A DNA stretch of 7,096 nt from positions 1 to 7,096 of the forward strand of contig JAVEQK010000050.1 in NCBI GenBank assembly GCA_034007705.1. Reading direction: 5' to 3'. The translations under genes and the position numbers were made by a program. Each line of letters starts with the position of its first letter. The stretch's first letter is position 1. The notes beneath the pieces were generated by a model. The model did not search any database, had not been told where the DNA came from, and saw nothing but the letters and a program-made list of their open reading frames with translations. This document shows, in pieces, positions 1 to 5,146 of the stretch. This DNA comes from UBA10518 sp022837185 (GTDB taxonomy: Bacteria; Desulfobacterota; Desulfobulbia; Desulfobulbales; Desulfobulbaceae).

Positions 1-99
1 GGCAGAAAGTAAGGTGGCCGAATAACTTTCGCGGACGCCGGCGGTATCATCGAGGGGGTTGTGGCTGCAAGCGGGGTGCGTTTGTGTAGTTAGCGGCTG

Positions 100-492
100 T
101 CAAAGAAATTCCTTTGGGGTGAGGATTCTGATGCCCATGTAATCCTTTACGGACAGGAGGTGTTTGTCACCGGAGATTATGACGCCGCAATGCAGAGCAA
201 CGGCGCATTCGATAAATTTATTGTCGTCCGGATCGTCCCGGACGATGTGGAGGGAAGGGGTTTTCGCGGCATAGAGCGAATTAGAGCCTTGGGCAAAGAG
301 GCGGAGGAGTGCTTCCAGATCTTTCTCATCCTGGAGTCCGAGTCTTTTCAAAGCCTCCACATATTCCTCCACCACAGGGCGGGACAGGCAGAGGGTGATG
401 TCGCCGGTCTTCCAGCAGTCGATGATTTTTCTTGGGTTGCCGCCGAAAAAGGAGGACACGAATACATTGGTGTCGATGACCACTCGGCTCAT
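100..492 (-). CDS. PIN-domain toxin of a type II toxin-antitoxin pair
   Basis: 130-residue single-domain protein of the PIN family that acts as the toxin of RHH/PIN pairs (VapC-like; closest in look to the COG1569 group). PIN toxins are Mg2+-dependent endoribonucleases, many of which cut tRNA or rRNA. The acidic active-site residues are visible: D7 in the opening VVIDTN strand, E42/E43 in PVVEEY, D90 in the DPDDNKFIECA motif and D109 in ISGDKHLL; the protein ends in the usual ILTPKEFL strand. It looks intact. Its ATG (492-490) overlaps the antitoxin stop codon as ATGA, so translation is probably coupled; no strong Shine-Dalgarno is seen, only an AGAG about 7 nt upstream. The RNA target cannot be read from the sequence. 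Family and toxin role are secure by homology of motifs and gene order; activity is inferred. Confidence 0.9.
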   Translation of the reverse strand: MSRVVIDTNVFVSSFFGGNPRKIIDCWKTGDITLCLSRPVVEEYVEALKRLGLQDEKDLEALLRLFAQGSNSLYAAKTPSLHIVRDDPDDNKFIECAVALHCGVIISGDKHLLSVKDYMGIRILTPKEFL

Positions 493-734
493 TTTTCGGC
501 TCTGGCCTGGCCGATGGCAATCTCGATATCCTCCGGCCGTTTTCCTTTGGCTTTCAGGCTTGCTCCGATGCGATTCCAGATATCATCGACATGGGAGGCC
601 ATATCATGGTCTCTGATGTAATCCTCGAGTACTTCCCGGACGAGTGTGCTTACGTTTTTTCCTTCCACCTTGGCCTGCCTGCTGACTTTTTCTTTAAGGT
701 CATCGGGCATGCGGATAATCATTTGTGATGGCAT
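489..734 (-). CDS. Ribbon-helix-helix antitoxin paired with the PIN toxin
   Basis: 81-residue protein with an N-terminal ribbon-helix-helix (CopG/Arc-like) DNA-binding fold: a short strand (SQMIIRMP, residues 3-10), then helices DLKEKVSRQAKVEG and NVSTLVREVLEDYIRD. The remainder (about 40-81), charged and partly helical, is the likely toxin-binding tail. RHH antitoxins neutralise the partner toxin and repress their own operon as dimers. I chose the ATG at 734 because GAAGGA lies 6 nt upstream. A longer in-frame start at 755 is TTG and would fall inside the predicted -10 box. Antitoxin precedes toxin, with a 4-nt ATGA overlap, the standard arrangement for such modules. The gene pair is less GC-rich than the rest of the window (57 of 120 bases are G or C in 541-660), hinting at horizontal acquisition. 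Confidence 0.87.
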   Translation of the reverse strand: MPSQMIIRMPDDLKEKVSRQAKVEGKNVSTLVREVLEDYIRDHDMASHVDDIWNRIGASLKAKGKRPEDIEIAIGQARAEK

Positions 735-754
735 GTGGGATCCTTCGAGTGGCA

Positions 755-770
755 ATTATATTGTATATAC
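755..770 (-). promoter_or_regulatory. Probable -10 box and palindrome of the RHH/PIN operon
   Basis: On the minus strand a perfect TATAAT is at 760-755, about 21 nt upstream of the antitoxin ATG. It adjoins the perfect 8-bp palindrome GTATATAC at 763-770. No good -35 hexamer lies 16-18 nt upstream. An A/T-rich palindrome touching the -10 box is where an RHH antitoxin would bind to autorepress, but that binding is inferred. Confidence 0.5.
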
Positions 771-812
771 GAGATAACACCATGGGAGCGAAAAATGCAA
801 TCACAATATGAT

Positions 813-830
813 CACCATTGGCCGATGGTG
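813..830. repeat. 18-bp near-perfect palindrome, function unknown
   Basis: CACCAT (813-818) and ATGGTG (825-830) are perfect inverted arms around a TGGCCG core, so 8 of 9 base pairs match across the dyad. It lies in the spacer between the PilZ gene and the RHH/PIN promoter, about 50 bp upstream of the latter's -10 box. It could be a protein-binding site; nothing in the sequence says for which regulator. Confidence 0.45.
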
Positions 831-883
831 CCGGGATGGTTCGCTTCTTTGTCATGGCCAGGGCGGGGATGGAAACATGCGGC

Positions 884-926
884 CCCTGCCGTGTGAAGGC
901 AGGGTTCTCCTGAGCCCCCCCCTCAG
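884..926. repeat. Two hairpins downstream of the PilZ gene, possible weak terminator
   Basis: CCCTGCC (884-890) and GGCAGGG (898-904) form a perfect 7-bp stem with a 7-nt loop. A second stem pairs CTGAG (910-914) with CTCAG (922-926) around a run of C, giving an 8-base C tract (915-922). They follow the PilZ stop codon by 33-75 nt, where a transcript end is expected, but no T-run follows on the minus strand, so a classical intrinsic terminator is not shown. The rest of the 756-958 spacer shows no gene. Confidence 0.35.
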
Positions 927-958
927 AGCAGAGGAGTCCTCCCGCGCCAATCCCTCAA

Positions 959-1342
959 TCAATTCTCTTCGGGCAGGGCGTAATTTTTGATGATCATGTC
1001 CAGGAGGCGCTGCTCAAGGGGGGAAAGATTGACGAACTGCAAACCGTATCGAGTCAGTCTGGTGCCGGGATCGGTGGAACGGGGACTTCCAGGACTGGAA
1101 AAGACAAGGCGGGCGGAGATGGAGCGCATGATGAAGCGATTTTCGTCGGATATGAGATCAATGGCGACCAGTTTGCCTGCCAGGGTGCTTTCCTCGCATT
1201 CCGAAAAAATGCCGATGCCTTTCCTGTTCAAGTCGACAATGCAGGCCAGGCTGTCACACTCTCCCTGCATGGCGGCTACGAGGGTGTCTTTCATCCGGTA
1301 GCGGGGGAGTTGTCGGTTCTCGTTTGAAGGGGTGGAGTGCAT
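959..1342 (-). CDS. Stand-alone PilZ-domain protein, probable cyclic-di-GMP sensor
   Basis: 127-residue cytoplasmic protein made almost only of one PilZ domain, a beta-barrel that binds cyclic-di-GMP and passes the signal to motility, polysaccharide or secretion machinery. The first binding motif, RxxxR, is R10-QLP-R14 near the N-terminus. The second, normally (D/N)xSxxG, reads D37-L-N39-R-K-G42, so Asn replaces the usual Ser. The domain closes with LTRYGLQFVNLSPLEQRLLDMIIKNY, the typical PilZ final strand and helix. I chose the ATG at 1342, preceded by a purine-rich GAGAGAAG; a TTG start at 1411 would add 23 unconserved residues. It has no output domain and no neighbour naming its partner. 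I see no clear sigma-70 or sigma-54 promoter in the roughly 130 nt upstream. The family call is good; ligand binding is inferred, with the Asn substitution as a caution. Confidence 0.8.
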   Translation of the reverse strand: MHSTPSNENRQLPRYRMKDTLVAAMQGECDSLACIVDLNRKGIGIFSECEESTLAGKLVAIDLISDENRFIMRSISARLVFSSPGSPRSTDPGTRLTRYGLQFVNLSPLEQRLLDMIIKNYALPEEN

Positions 1343-1473
1343 GGCAGCTTCTCTCTGCTGAAAGGACAATAACCGGCAGAAAACGTCGAGCGGGTCCGGT
1401 CGAAAGAGCAAATCGTCTCAATTTCAGGAAAACATACAATCCGGCAAAATGCAAATATGGGTTTTTTGGGGAG

Positions 1474-1553
1474 AGAGAAGAGTGAAGCGGGGAGCGGGAA
1501 GCGTGAATAAAAACAGTTCCTGCTTCTTGCTCCTCGCTTCCTGCTTCACTCTT
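1474..1553. repeat. Inverted array of 7-nt repeats forming a long stem-loop
   Basis: On the plus strand 1474-1508 reads as five successive heptamers close to NGNGAAG, and 1521-1548 as four close to YGCTYCY, its complement. The halves pair: 1478-1488 is perfectly complementary to 1543-1553, and continuing inward to 1502/1529 gives a 25-position stem with one mismatch (1499/1532) and several G-T wobbles, around a 26-nt loop. One arm is nearly all purine. The stem overlaps the TAA of the DUF4139 gene (1554-1552), so it would form in the 3' end of that mRNA. No T-run follows on the minus strand. It may stabilise the 3' end, terminate weakly, or be a dispersed intergenic repeat. Confidence 0.7.
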
Positions 1554-2979
1554 AAAATTTCACCCGGACCCGGTAGGTGAGAGTGGCTGCGCCCTGGGGC
1601 GGCACCTCCACCTGCCAGACGGCGGTGCTGCTCGTCGCCTTTTCGTGGGGCAGGGACTCCGCCAGCATCTCCCAGTCGCCGGGGATCGGTTCCACCACCT
1701 TAACGGTCACCGCTTCCTTTTTGGCGTTTTTCAGTTCAATGAGGTAGGCGCCTTCAAACACGTAGTCATAGCGGGTGAAGCCGGAAACTTTTTTGAAATC
1801 CGTCTGCTTTCTGTTGGCCGTGACGTCAAAGGCGTCGCCGAGCTTCAGGCGCACGGTTTCGTTCTCAGGGGTGTGGTCGATGCGGTCCTCGCCGACAAAC
1901 TGCAGCCGGTCGCGGGTATCCTTTTTATAGACCCGCACCACCCCCTTGGGCAGGGGAAGGCCCAGGCGGTTCTCCTTGGTGTTGGCAACCTCAACGAACA
2001 CACCGATCTTCATTTTCTGCCCGAGGTCGTCGTACTGGCTGCGGTAGTAGTAGTCGGCGCCCCGCAGGACCAGCTCCTTGCGGCAGGGCACCTGGCCGGC
2101 CTGGAGCAGCGCCACCTGCTTGGTCTGGTTGTCGCGGATGGTGGTCGGGCGCTCCAGGGTGTAGAGGTGGTACTCGAACATCTGCTCCTCGGCCATGCTG
2201 TCCTTCATCTCGGCGGCCATGGGCACGGGCATTTCCATGAGGCGTCGGGCTGGTTCCTCGGGGGGCGCCTGGTGGACATCGCCGGCCACCAGCTGGAGGC
2301 TGGCATTGGTATAAGTCGTGCCGCTCTGGTTGGTCAGGGTGACCCAGCCGTTGATATCCATGGCGGTATCCTCCGGGTTGAGCTCCGCCACGTAGTCGGC
2401 CTGCCAGCCGAGACCGCCGGTCAGGTAGCTCAGCTCCACCTGCTGGGGCTGGTCCGTCTGGCTCTGGGCCAGCATGGTCAGGGTCGGCCGGTCCCGCAGA
2501 TTTTCCGGCACATGGTCGAAGGCCAGCCGCCCGGGAATGCCGGTTTCGATATGGTCGCCCACTTGCAGCACCACCCCGTTATTGGCGCTCAGCACCTTGC
2601 CCTGCTGCCGGGTTTCCTCGCCGGTGGTCGGGTGGGTTCTGATCACCGTCACCTCCAGACCCACGTATTTTTCCAGCAGGGCCTGGGGGGTAAGCAGATC
2701 GAACTCGAAATTCTGCTCCAGGATGTCCAGCTCCCCGCCGCTGAGCAGGGCGGTTTCCGGCTTGATCTGGGCGCTGACCTCCCGGAAGGCAAGGATGTTT
2801 TGCCCCGCGGGCAGGGTGATGGTGCGCCGGTCCTTGACCAGGGCCAGATTCCGATTATATATGGTGACGCTCACACCCTGCTGGTCGGCAAGGGTGGTGG
2901 TGTATTCGGCGCTGAAGGCGGGAAGAGTGCTGGGCAGGCAGAGCAGGGCGGCGGCAACGGCAAAAACTGTTTGTTTCAT
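1552..2979 (-). CDS. Secreted DUF4139-domain protein
   Basis: 475-residue exported protein of unknown biochemical role. A signal peptide is clear: K2, a hydrophobic core VFAVAAALLCLP (5-16), and a likely signal peptidase I site in PAFSAE near residues 21-25. The mature protein begins with a beta-rich segment (VSVTIYNRNLALVKDRRTI) typical of the family's N-terminus. The DUF4139 signature follows: SYLTGGLGWQADYVAEL (184-200), then NGWVTLTNQSGTTYTNASLQLVAGDV (210-235), and a C-terminal all-beta stretch ending TYRVRVKF. It lacks the long coiled coil seen between the two halves of mucoidy-inhibitor-A-like relatives. I chose ATG 2979 because GGAGA sits 7 nt upstream and it places the signal peptide at the N-terminus; in-frame starts at 2991 and further upstream leave an extra non-signal leader. 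It has its own promoter and appears monocistronic. Location is periplasm or cell surface; no catalytic motif is seen. Confidence 0.87.
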   Translation of the reverse strand: MKQTVFAVAAALLCLPSTLPAFSAEYTTTLADQQGVSVTIYNRNLALVKDRRTITLPAGQNILAFREVSAQIKPETALLSGGELDILEQNFEFDLLTPQALLEKYVGLEVTVIRTHPTTGEETRQQGKVLSANNGVVLQVGDHIETGIPGRLAFDHVPENLRDRPTLTMLAQSQTDQPQQVELSYLTGGLGWQADYVAELNPEDTAMDINGWVTLTNQSGTTYTNASLQLVAGDVHQAPPEEPARRLMEMPVPMAAEMKDSMAEEQMFEYHLYTLERPTTIRDNQTKQVALLQAGQVPCRKELVLRGADYYYRSQYDDLGQKMKIGVFVEVANTKENRLGLPLPKGVVRVYKKDTRDRLQFVGEDRIDHTPENETVRLKLGDAFDVTANRKQTDFKKVSGFTRYDYVFEGAYLIELKNAKKEAVTVKVVEPIPGDWEMLAESLPHEKATSSTAVWQVEVPPQGAATLTYRVRVKF

Positions 2980-3040
2980 TTTCTTCTCCATGATCTTGCT
3001 GTTGGGATGAGGCATGAAGGTTCTCGTTTTTCTGCACCCT

Positions 3041-3049
3041 ATTATACCA
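3041..3049 (-). promoter_or_regulatory. Extended -10 promoter of the DUF4139 gene
   Basis: The minus strand reads TGGTATAAT, a perfect TATAAT with the upstream TG of extended -10 promoters. No good -35 lies at 16-18 nt, which extended -10 promoters tolerate. Transcription would start near 3034, giving a leader of about 55 nt before ATG 2979. It is downstream of the tRNA terminator, so the DUF4139 gene is a separate unit. Confidence 0.65.
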
Positions 3050-3190
3050 GGTTGGCCGCTGAAAGCTTCCCTGGAATTGCGCAACAGGGTTTGCAAGATC
3101 CGGGCCCGGCCGATTGCGGTTCTGGCCATGGTGCGGGGGGCGGGGGGATGAGCGATGTCGGCTGCGCCCGGATTCTGCCGGGAGCGGAAA

Positions 3191-3219
3191 AGAAAAAAGG
3201 CCCGAACTTCAGGCCTTTT
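3191..3219 (-). terminator. Intrinsic terminator of the tRNA-Ala transcript
   Basis: On the minus strand AAAAGGCC (3219-3212) pairs with GGCCTTTT (3202-3195). The stem extends inward through T-G and G-C pairs to a loop of about 5 nt and is followed by a run of six T (3198-3193). It begins 32 nt after the CCA end of the tRNA. It is weaker as a plus-strand terminator (only four T), and no plus-strand gene points at it. Confidence 0.85.
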
Positions 3220-3251
3220 CGTATGAAACCGGACGCTGCCGGATGATGTCG

Positions 3252-3327
<76 letters not shown>

Positions 3328-3336
3328 GTTGAGCTC

Positions 3337-3365
3337 CATAAACCACAACTTTGGTTTTCTCACAA
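3337..3365 (-). promoter_or_regulatory. Possible promoter of tRNA-Ala
   Basis: On the minus strand TTGTGA (3365-3360, 4 of 6 to TTGACA) is 17 nt from TTTATG (3342-3337, a weak -10). The start would be near 3330, only about 3 nt before the mature 5' end. The position and spacing are good, the -10 is poor. No intrinsic terminator separates hipA (stop at 3451) from here, so read-through from the hipBA operon could also supply this tRNA. Confidence 0.4.
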
Positions 3366-3450
3366 CGGAAAATCGCATTTTGCATGAAATTTGTCGGTCA
3401 GGGTCAGGGCCGGGCATGGCGGGCAAATTTTCCACTCCGGACGAAGCACC

Positions 3451-4695
3451 TCATTTCTTCGGAATATCCGGATACCGGGTCCGGAAACCTTCGAAGGACC
3501 AGCGCACCGACTCGATGTCCCGCTCCCTTGCGCCGGATCGGCGGAGTATGCCTTCCCAGCCGGTCAGGGCGCCGCGCACTTCCCGGATGATGTCCAGCGC
3601 TTCCCCCCTTTTCAGGCTGAAAGCCTCGTGCCGGCTCAACAGGTTGTCCAGGGTGGCGGCGGAGCCATGGGCGCCGACCTGCAGGGAGAGATGAAAGGTT
3701 TCGGCCTCCTGTTTCCGGGCCGGCATGGGGAGCAGATCAAAGGCCGGGGCAAGAGACCAGCCGTCCAGGTGGAGAAAGCCGTGATTGCGGGGATGGTCAT
3801 CCTCGTTGCGTATATGCATGTTGAAGGCGATTCGGCGGAAGAGTTCATGGTGGTCGCGGCGCACATGGGCGACGAACCTGCGCATGCGGCCGGCGATGTC
3901 CGGGTAGGAGGCCTGTTCCAGCTCGTTGATGTCGAGATTGCCGAGGGCGAAGGCGCTGAGGAACGGGATGCGGAAGCCCCTGCCGCGGTCAAACCGTTTC
4001 ACCAGGTAGGCCGTCCGGCCGCTGACTGGCTCCAGACGGATTTCCGGGATAGTGATGCCCGCTTTTCCCGCCAGGGTCATGGCGGCAAATTCGACGGCGG
4101 GGTAGCGGACCAGGGTTTTCGTGCTTTCAAATTTGGCGATCCACTCCTCTCCATCGATGCGGACGGGGCATTTCGGCTGGGCGCCGCCCAGGGAGGTTCC
4201 CTGCCGGAGCAGGTAGCGGATGGCGGGTGAAAGGGGTTCTTCGTTCATTGCCCGGTCAAAGGCATCGGCCACCTCGCCCAGTTCGGCCAGGGTGACCGGC
4301 TCTTCGCCCGGCGTCGCCGGTCTCTCCGGAGTGGTGCCCAGGGAAAGGGCGCCGACGGCCTGGGTTGAGGCCAGGTCCAGCAGCTCATGCTCCTTCAGGG
4401 TCCCAAAGGGGACATTCCGCGCCCGGGCGAGGATGAACCTCCCCCAACTGTCGGGGAGCAGGTCGCACAGCGGCCCGAAAATGCCCTTGTTCTTGCGGGT
4501 GACAAACTCCTGTGGAGACAGGGGCAGGTTGACCGGATCCAGGGCCATGGCGTTCGGCCGTTCCAGGTACCGGTTGCCGTAGCGGAAGCGGCCGACCCCG
4601 GATTCATGATCAAGGGTGAACAGTCCGGCAGGCACCGGTTTGTTTTCTCCGGGCAGGTCTATGAAGACGAATCGTTCGAATTCACTGCCGTTCAT
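3451..4695 (-). CDS. hipA: HipA-family serine/threonine kinase toxin
   Basis: 414 residues, close to the usual length of about 440. HipA kinases arrest growth, the best known by phosphorylating glutamyl-tRNA synthetase; the target here is unknown. The N-terminal HipA subdomain spans roughly 1-125, and the kinase core follows. Visible motifs: the glycine-rich ATP loop GTSLGGAQPK (166-175), in which S168 aligns with the autophosphorylated Ser150 of E. coli HipA; the ATP lysine in EWIAKFE (K188); the catalytic NxDxHxxN motif as N297-E-D299-D-H301-P-R-N304; and the metal-binding Asp in APAFDLLP (D320). All key residues are present, so it should be active. The start at ATG 4695 has AGGTG 6 nt upstream and lies 17 nt after the hipB stop, in the canonical antitoxin-first order. 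Regulation is probably by HipB at the twin operators. Confidence 0.93.
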   Translation of the reverse strand: MNGSEFERFVFIDLPGENKPVPAGLFTLDHESGVGRFRYGNRYLERPNAMALDPVNLPLSPQEFVTRKNKGIFGPLCDLLPDSWGRFILARARNVPFGTLKEHELLDLASTQAVGALSLGTTPERPATPGEEPVTLAELGEVADAFDRAMNEEPLSPAIRYLLRQGTSLGGAQPKCPVRIDGEEWIAKFESTKTLVRYPAVEFAAMTLAGKAGITIPEIRLEPVSGRTAYLVKRFDRGRGFRIPFLSAFALGNLDINELEQASYPDIAGRMRRFVAHVRRDHHELFRRIAFNMHIRNEDDHPRNHGFLHLDGWSLAPAFDLLPMPARKQEAETFHLSLQVGAHGSAATLDNLLSRHEAFSLKRGEALDIIREVRGALTGWEGILRRSGARERDIESVRWSFEGFRTRYPDIPKK

Positions 4696-4712
4696 GGCGC
4701 ACCTGCAGCGGC

Positions 4713-5042
4713 TTAAAAGTCATACTTCTTTTCCTTTTTCTCCCGCACCCGGGCCGGCAGCCGCTGCCTGTCCAGGGTCTGGCCGATGACATCGTCCTCG
4801 GGCTCGGCAAACCGCAGCGCATCCTCGAGCTGGTACACTTCCAGGGCGGCGAGAAAAGTGGAGAACTTGACGCCGGGATCACCCGCCTCCATCCGGCGCA
4901 CCGAGGATGAAGATGTGCCGATCATTTCCGCCGCCTGGTCGATGGTTTTCCGCCGCCGCTTCCGCGCCAGACGCAGGTTGCGGCCGATCCGCCGCAGCCG
5001 CTCCCGCATGGCCGGAGAAAGTGCATGGTCTGTTTTGTTCAT
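4713..5042 (-). CDS. hipB: HipB-like XRE-family antitoxin and autorepressor
   Basis: 109-residue DNA-binding protein. Residues about 18-75 form a Cro/C1-type helix-turn-helix: IGRNLRLARKRRRKTIDQAAEMIG, then the recognition region TSSSSVRRMEAGDPGVKFSTFLAALEVY, with the ExGDPGV-x-TFLAAL pattern common in HipB-like proteins. The C-terminal tail (about 90-109) is very basic (RQRLPARVREKKEKK) and ends in DF; in E. coli HipB the tail is flexible and is the site for Lon proteolysis. HipB dimers bind HipA and repress the operon. I chose ATG 5042 although it lacks a Shine-Dalgarno, because further upstream the frame runs antisense-free into the EamA gene without any family resemblance. The start codon lies inside one of two identical-type palindromes, so repressor binding could block initiation of transcription elongation there. 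Confidence 0.88.
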   Translation of the reverse strand: MNKTDHALSPAMRERLRRIGRNLRLARKRRRKTIDQAAEMIGTSSSSVRRMEAGDPGVKFSTFLAALEVYQLEDALRFAEPEDDVIGQTLDRQRLPARVREKKEKKYDF

Positions 5043-5050
5043 ATTTGAAC
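5037..5050. promoter_or_regulatory. hipBA operator copy 1, over the hipB start codon
   Basis: GTTCATATTTGAAC: inverted arms GTTCA and TGAAC around 4 nt. The hipB ATG (5042-5040 on the minus strand) is inside it. The sequence matches copy 2 at 13 of 14 positions. That it is the HipB site is inferred from pairing, position and the autoregulation known for the family. It differs from the TATCC-N8-GGATA operators of E. coli hipBA. Confidence 0.72.
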
Positions 5051-5068
5051 TTTTATATGGGTTTTGCT

Positions 5069-5082
5069 GTTCATATCTGAAC
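5069..5082. promoter_or_regulatory. hipBA operator copy 2, over the predicted transcription start
   Basis: GTTCATATCTGAAC: same arms as copy 1, one base different. Centre-to-centre distance to copy 1 is 32 bp, about three helical turns, so two repressor dimers would sit on the same DNA face. It directly follows the -10 box (5090-5085) and covers the expected +1 near 5078. Confidence 0.72.
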
Positions 5083-5084
5083 GT

Positions 5085-5113
5085 ATTATGGGGTATGGGC
5101 AACAAAATGTAAA
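5085..5113 (-). promoter_or_regulatory. Promoter of the hipBA operon
   Basis: On the minus strand TTTACA (5113-5108) and CATAAT (5090-5085) each match consensus at 5 of 6 positions, with the ideal 17-nt spacer. Transcription would begin near 5078, within operator copy 2, giving a leader of about 36 nt. It starts 33 nt after the EamA stop codon, with no intrinsic terminator between, so some read-through from the upstream genes is possible. A second candidate, TATAAA (5057-5052) with TTCAGA (5081-5076), would give an almost leaderless hipB mRNA. Confidence 0.68.
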
Positions 5114-5146
5114 CAGTTTTTTTCAGGCGGCCGGGAGAGGCCCCGC

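Noticed and set aside
3..89. Open plus-strand frame at the left edge, ending at TAG 87-89
   Set aside because: Only 28 codons are visible, with a biased Arg/Gly/Cys composition and no recognisable domain. It could be the tail of a truncated gene, but nothing supports that; I see no other feature in 1-99.
2429..2440. 12-nt match to the tRNA-Ala 3' end as a possible integration (att) repeat
   Set aside because: CTCAGCTCCACC matches the end of the tRNA, but in inverted orientation inside the conserved DUF4139 motif, and no integrase is present. A 12-nt chance match is more likely.
1645..3246. Plus-strand open frame of 533 codons opposite the DUF4139 gene
   Set aside because: Its translation is rich in Gly, His, Leu and Val with no recognisable domain, whereas the minus strand carries a signal peptide, a ribosome site and the DUF4139 signature. 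It also runs through the tRNA terminator. It is a by-product of GC-rich codon usage.
3391..4230. Plus-strand open frame of 279 codons opposite hipA
   Set aside because: It is antisense to the conserved HipA kinase core, shows no domain and has no plausible ribosome site. It is a shadow frame.
5117..5146. Possible terminator between the EamA gene and hipB
   Set aside because: GC-rich short inverted pieces (GGCC pairs) are present, but on the minus strand they are followed by an A-run rather than a T-run, so no intrinsic terminator for the EamA transcript is supported.
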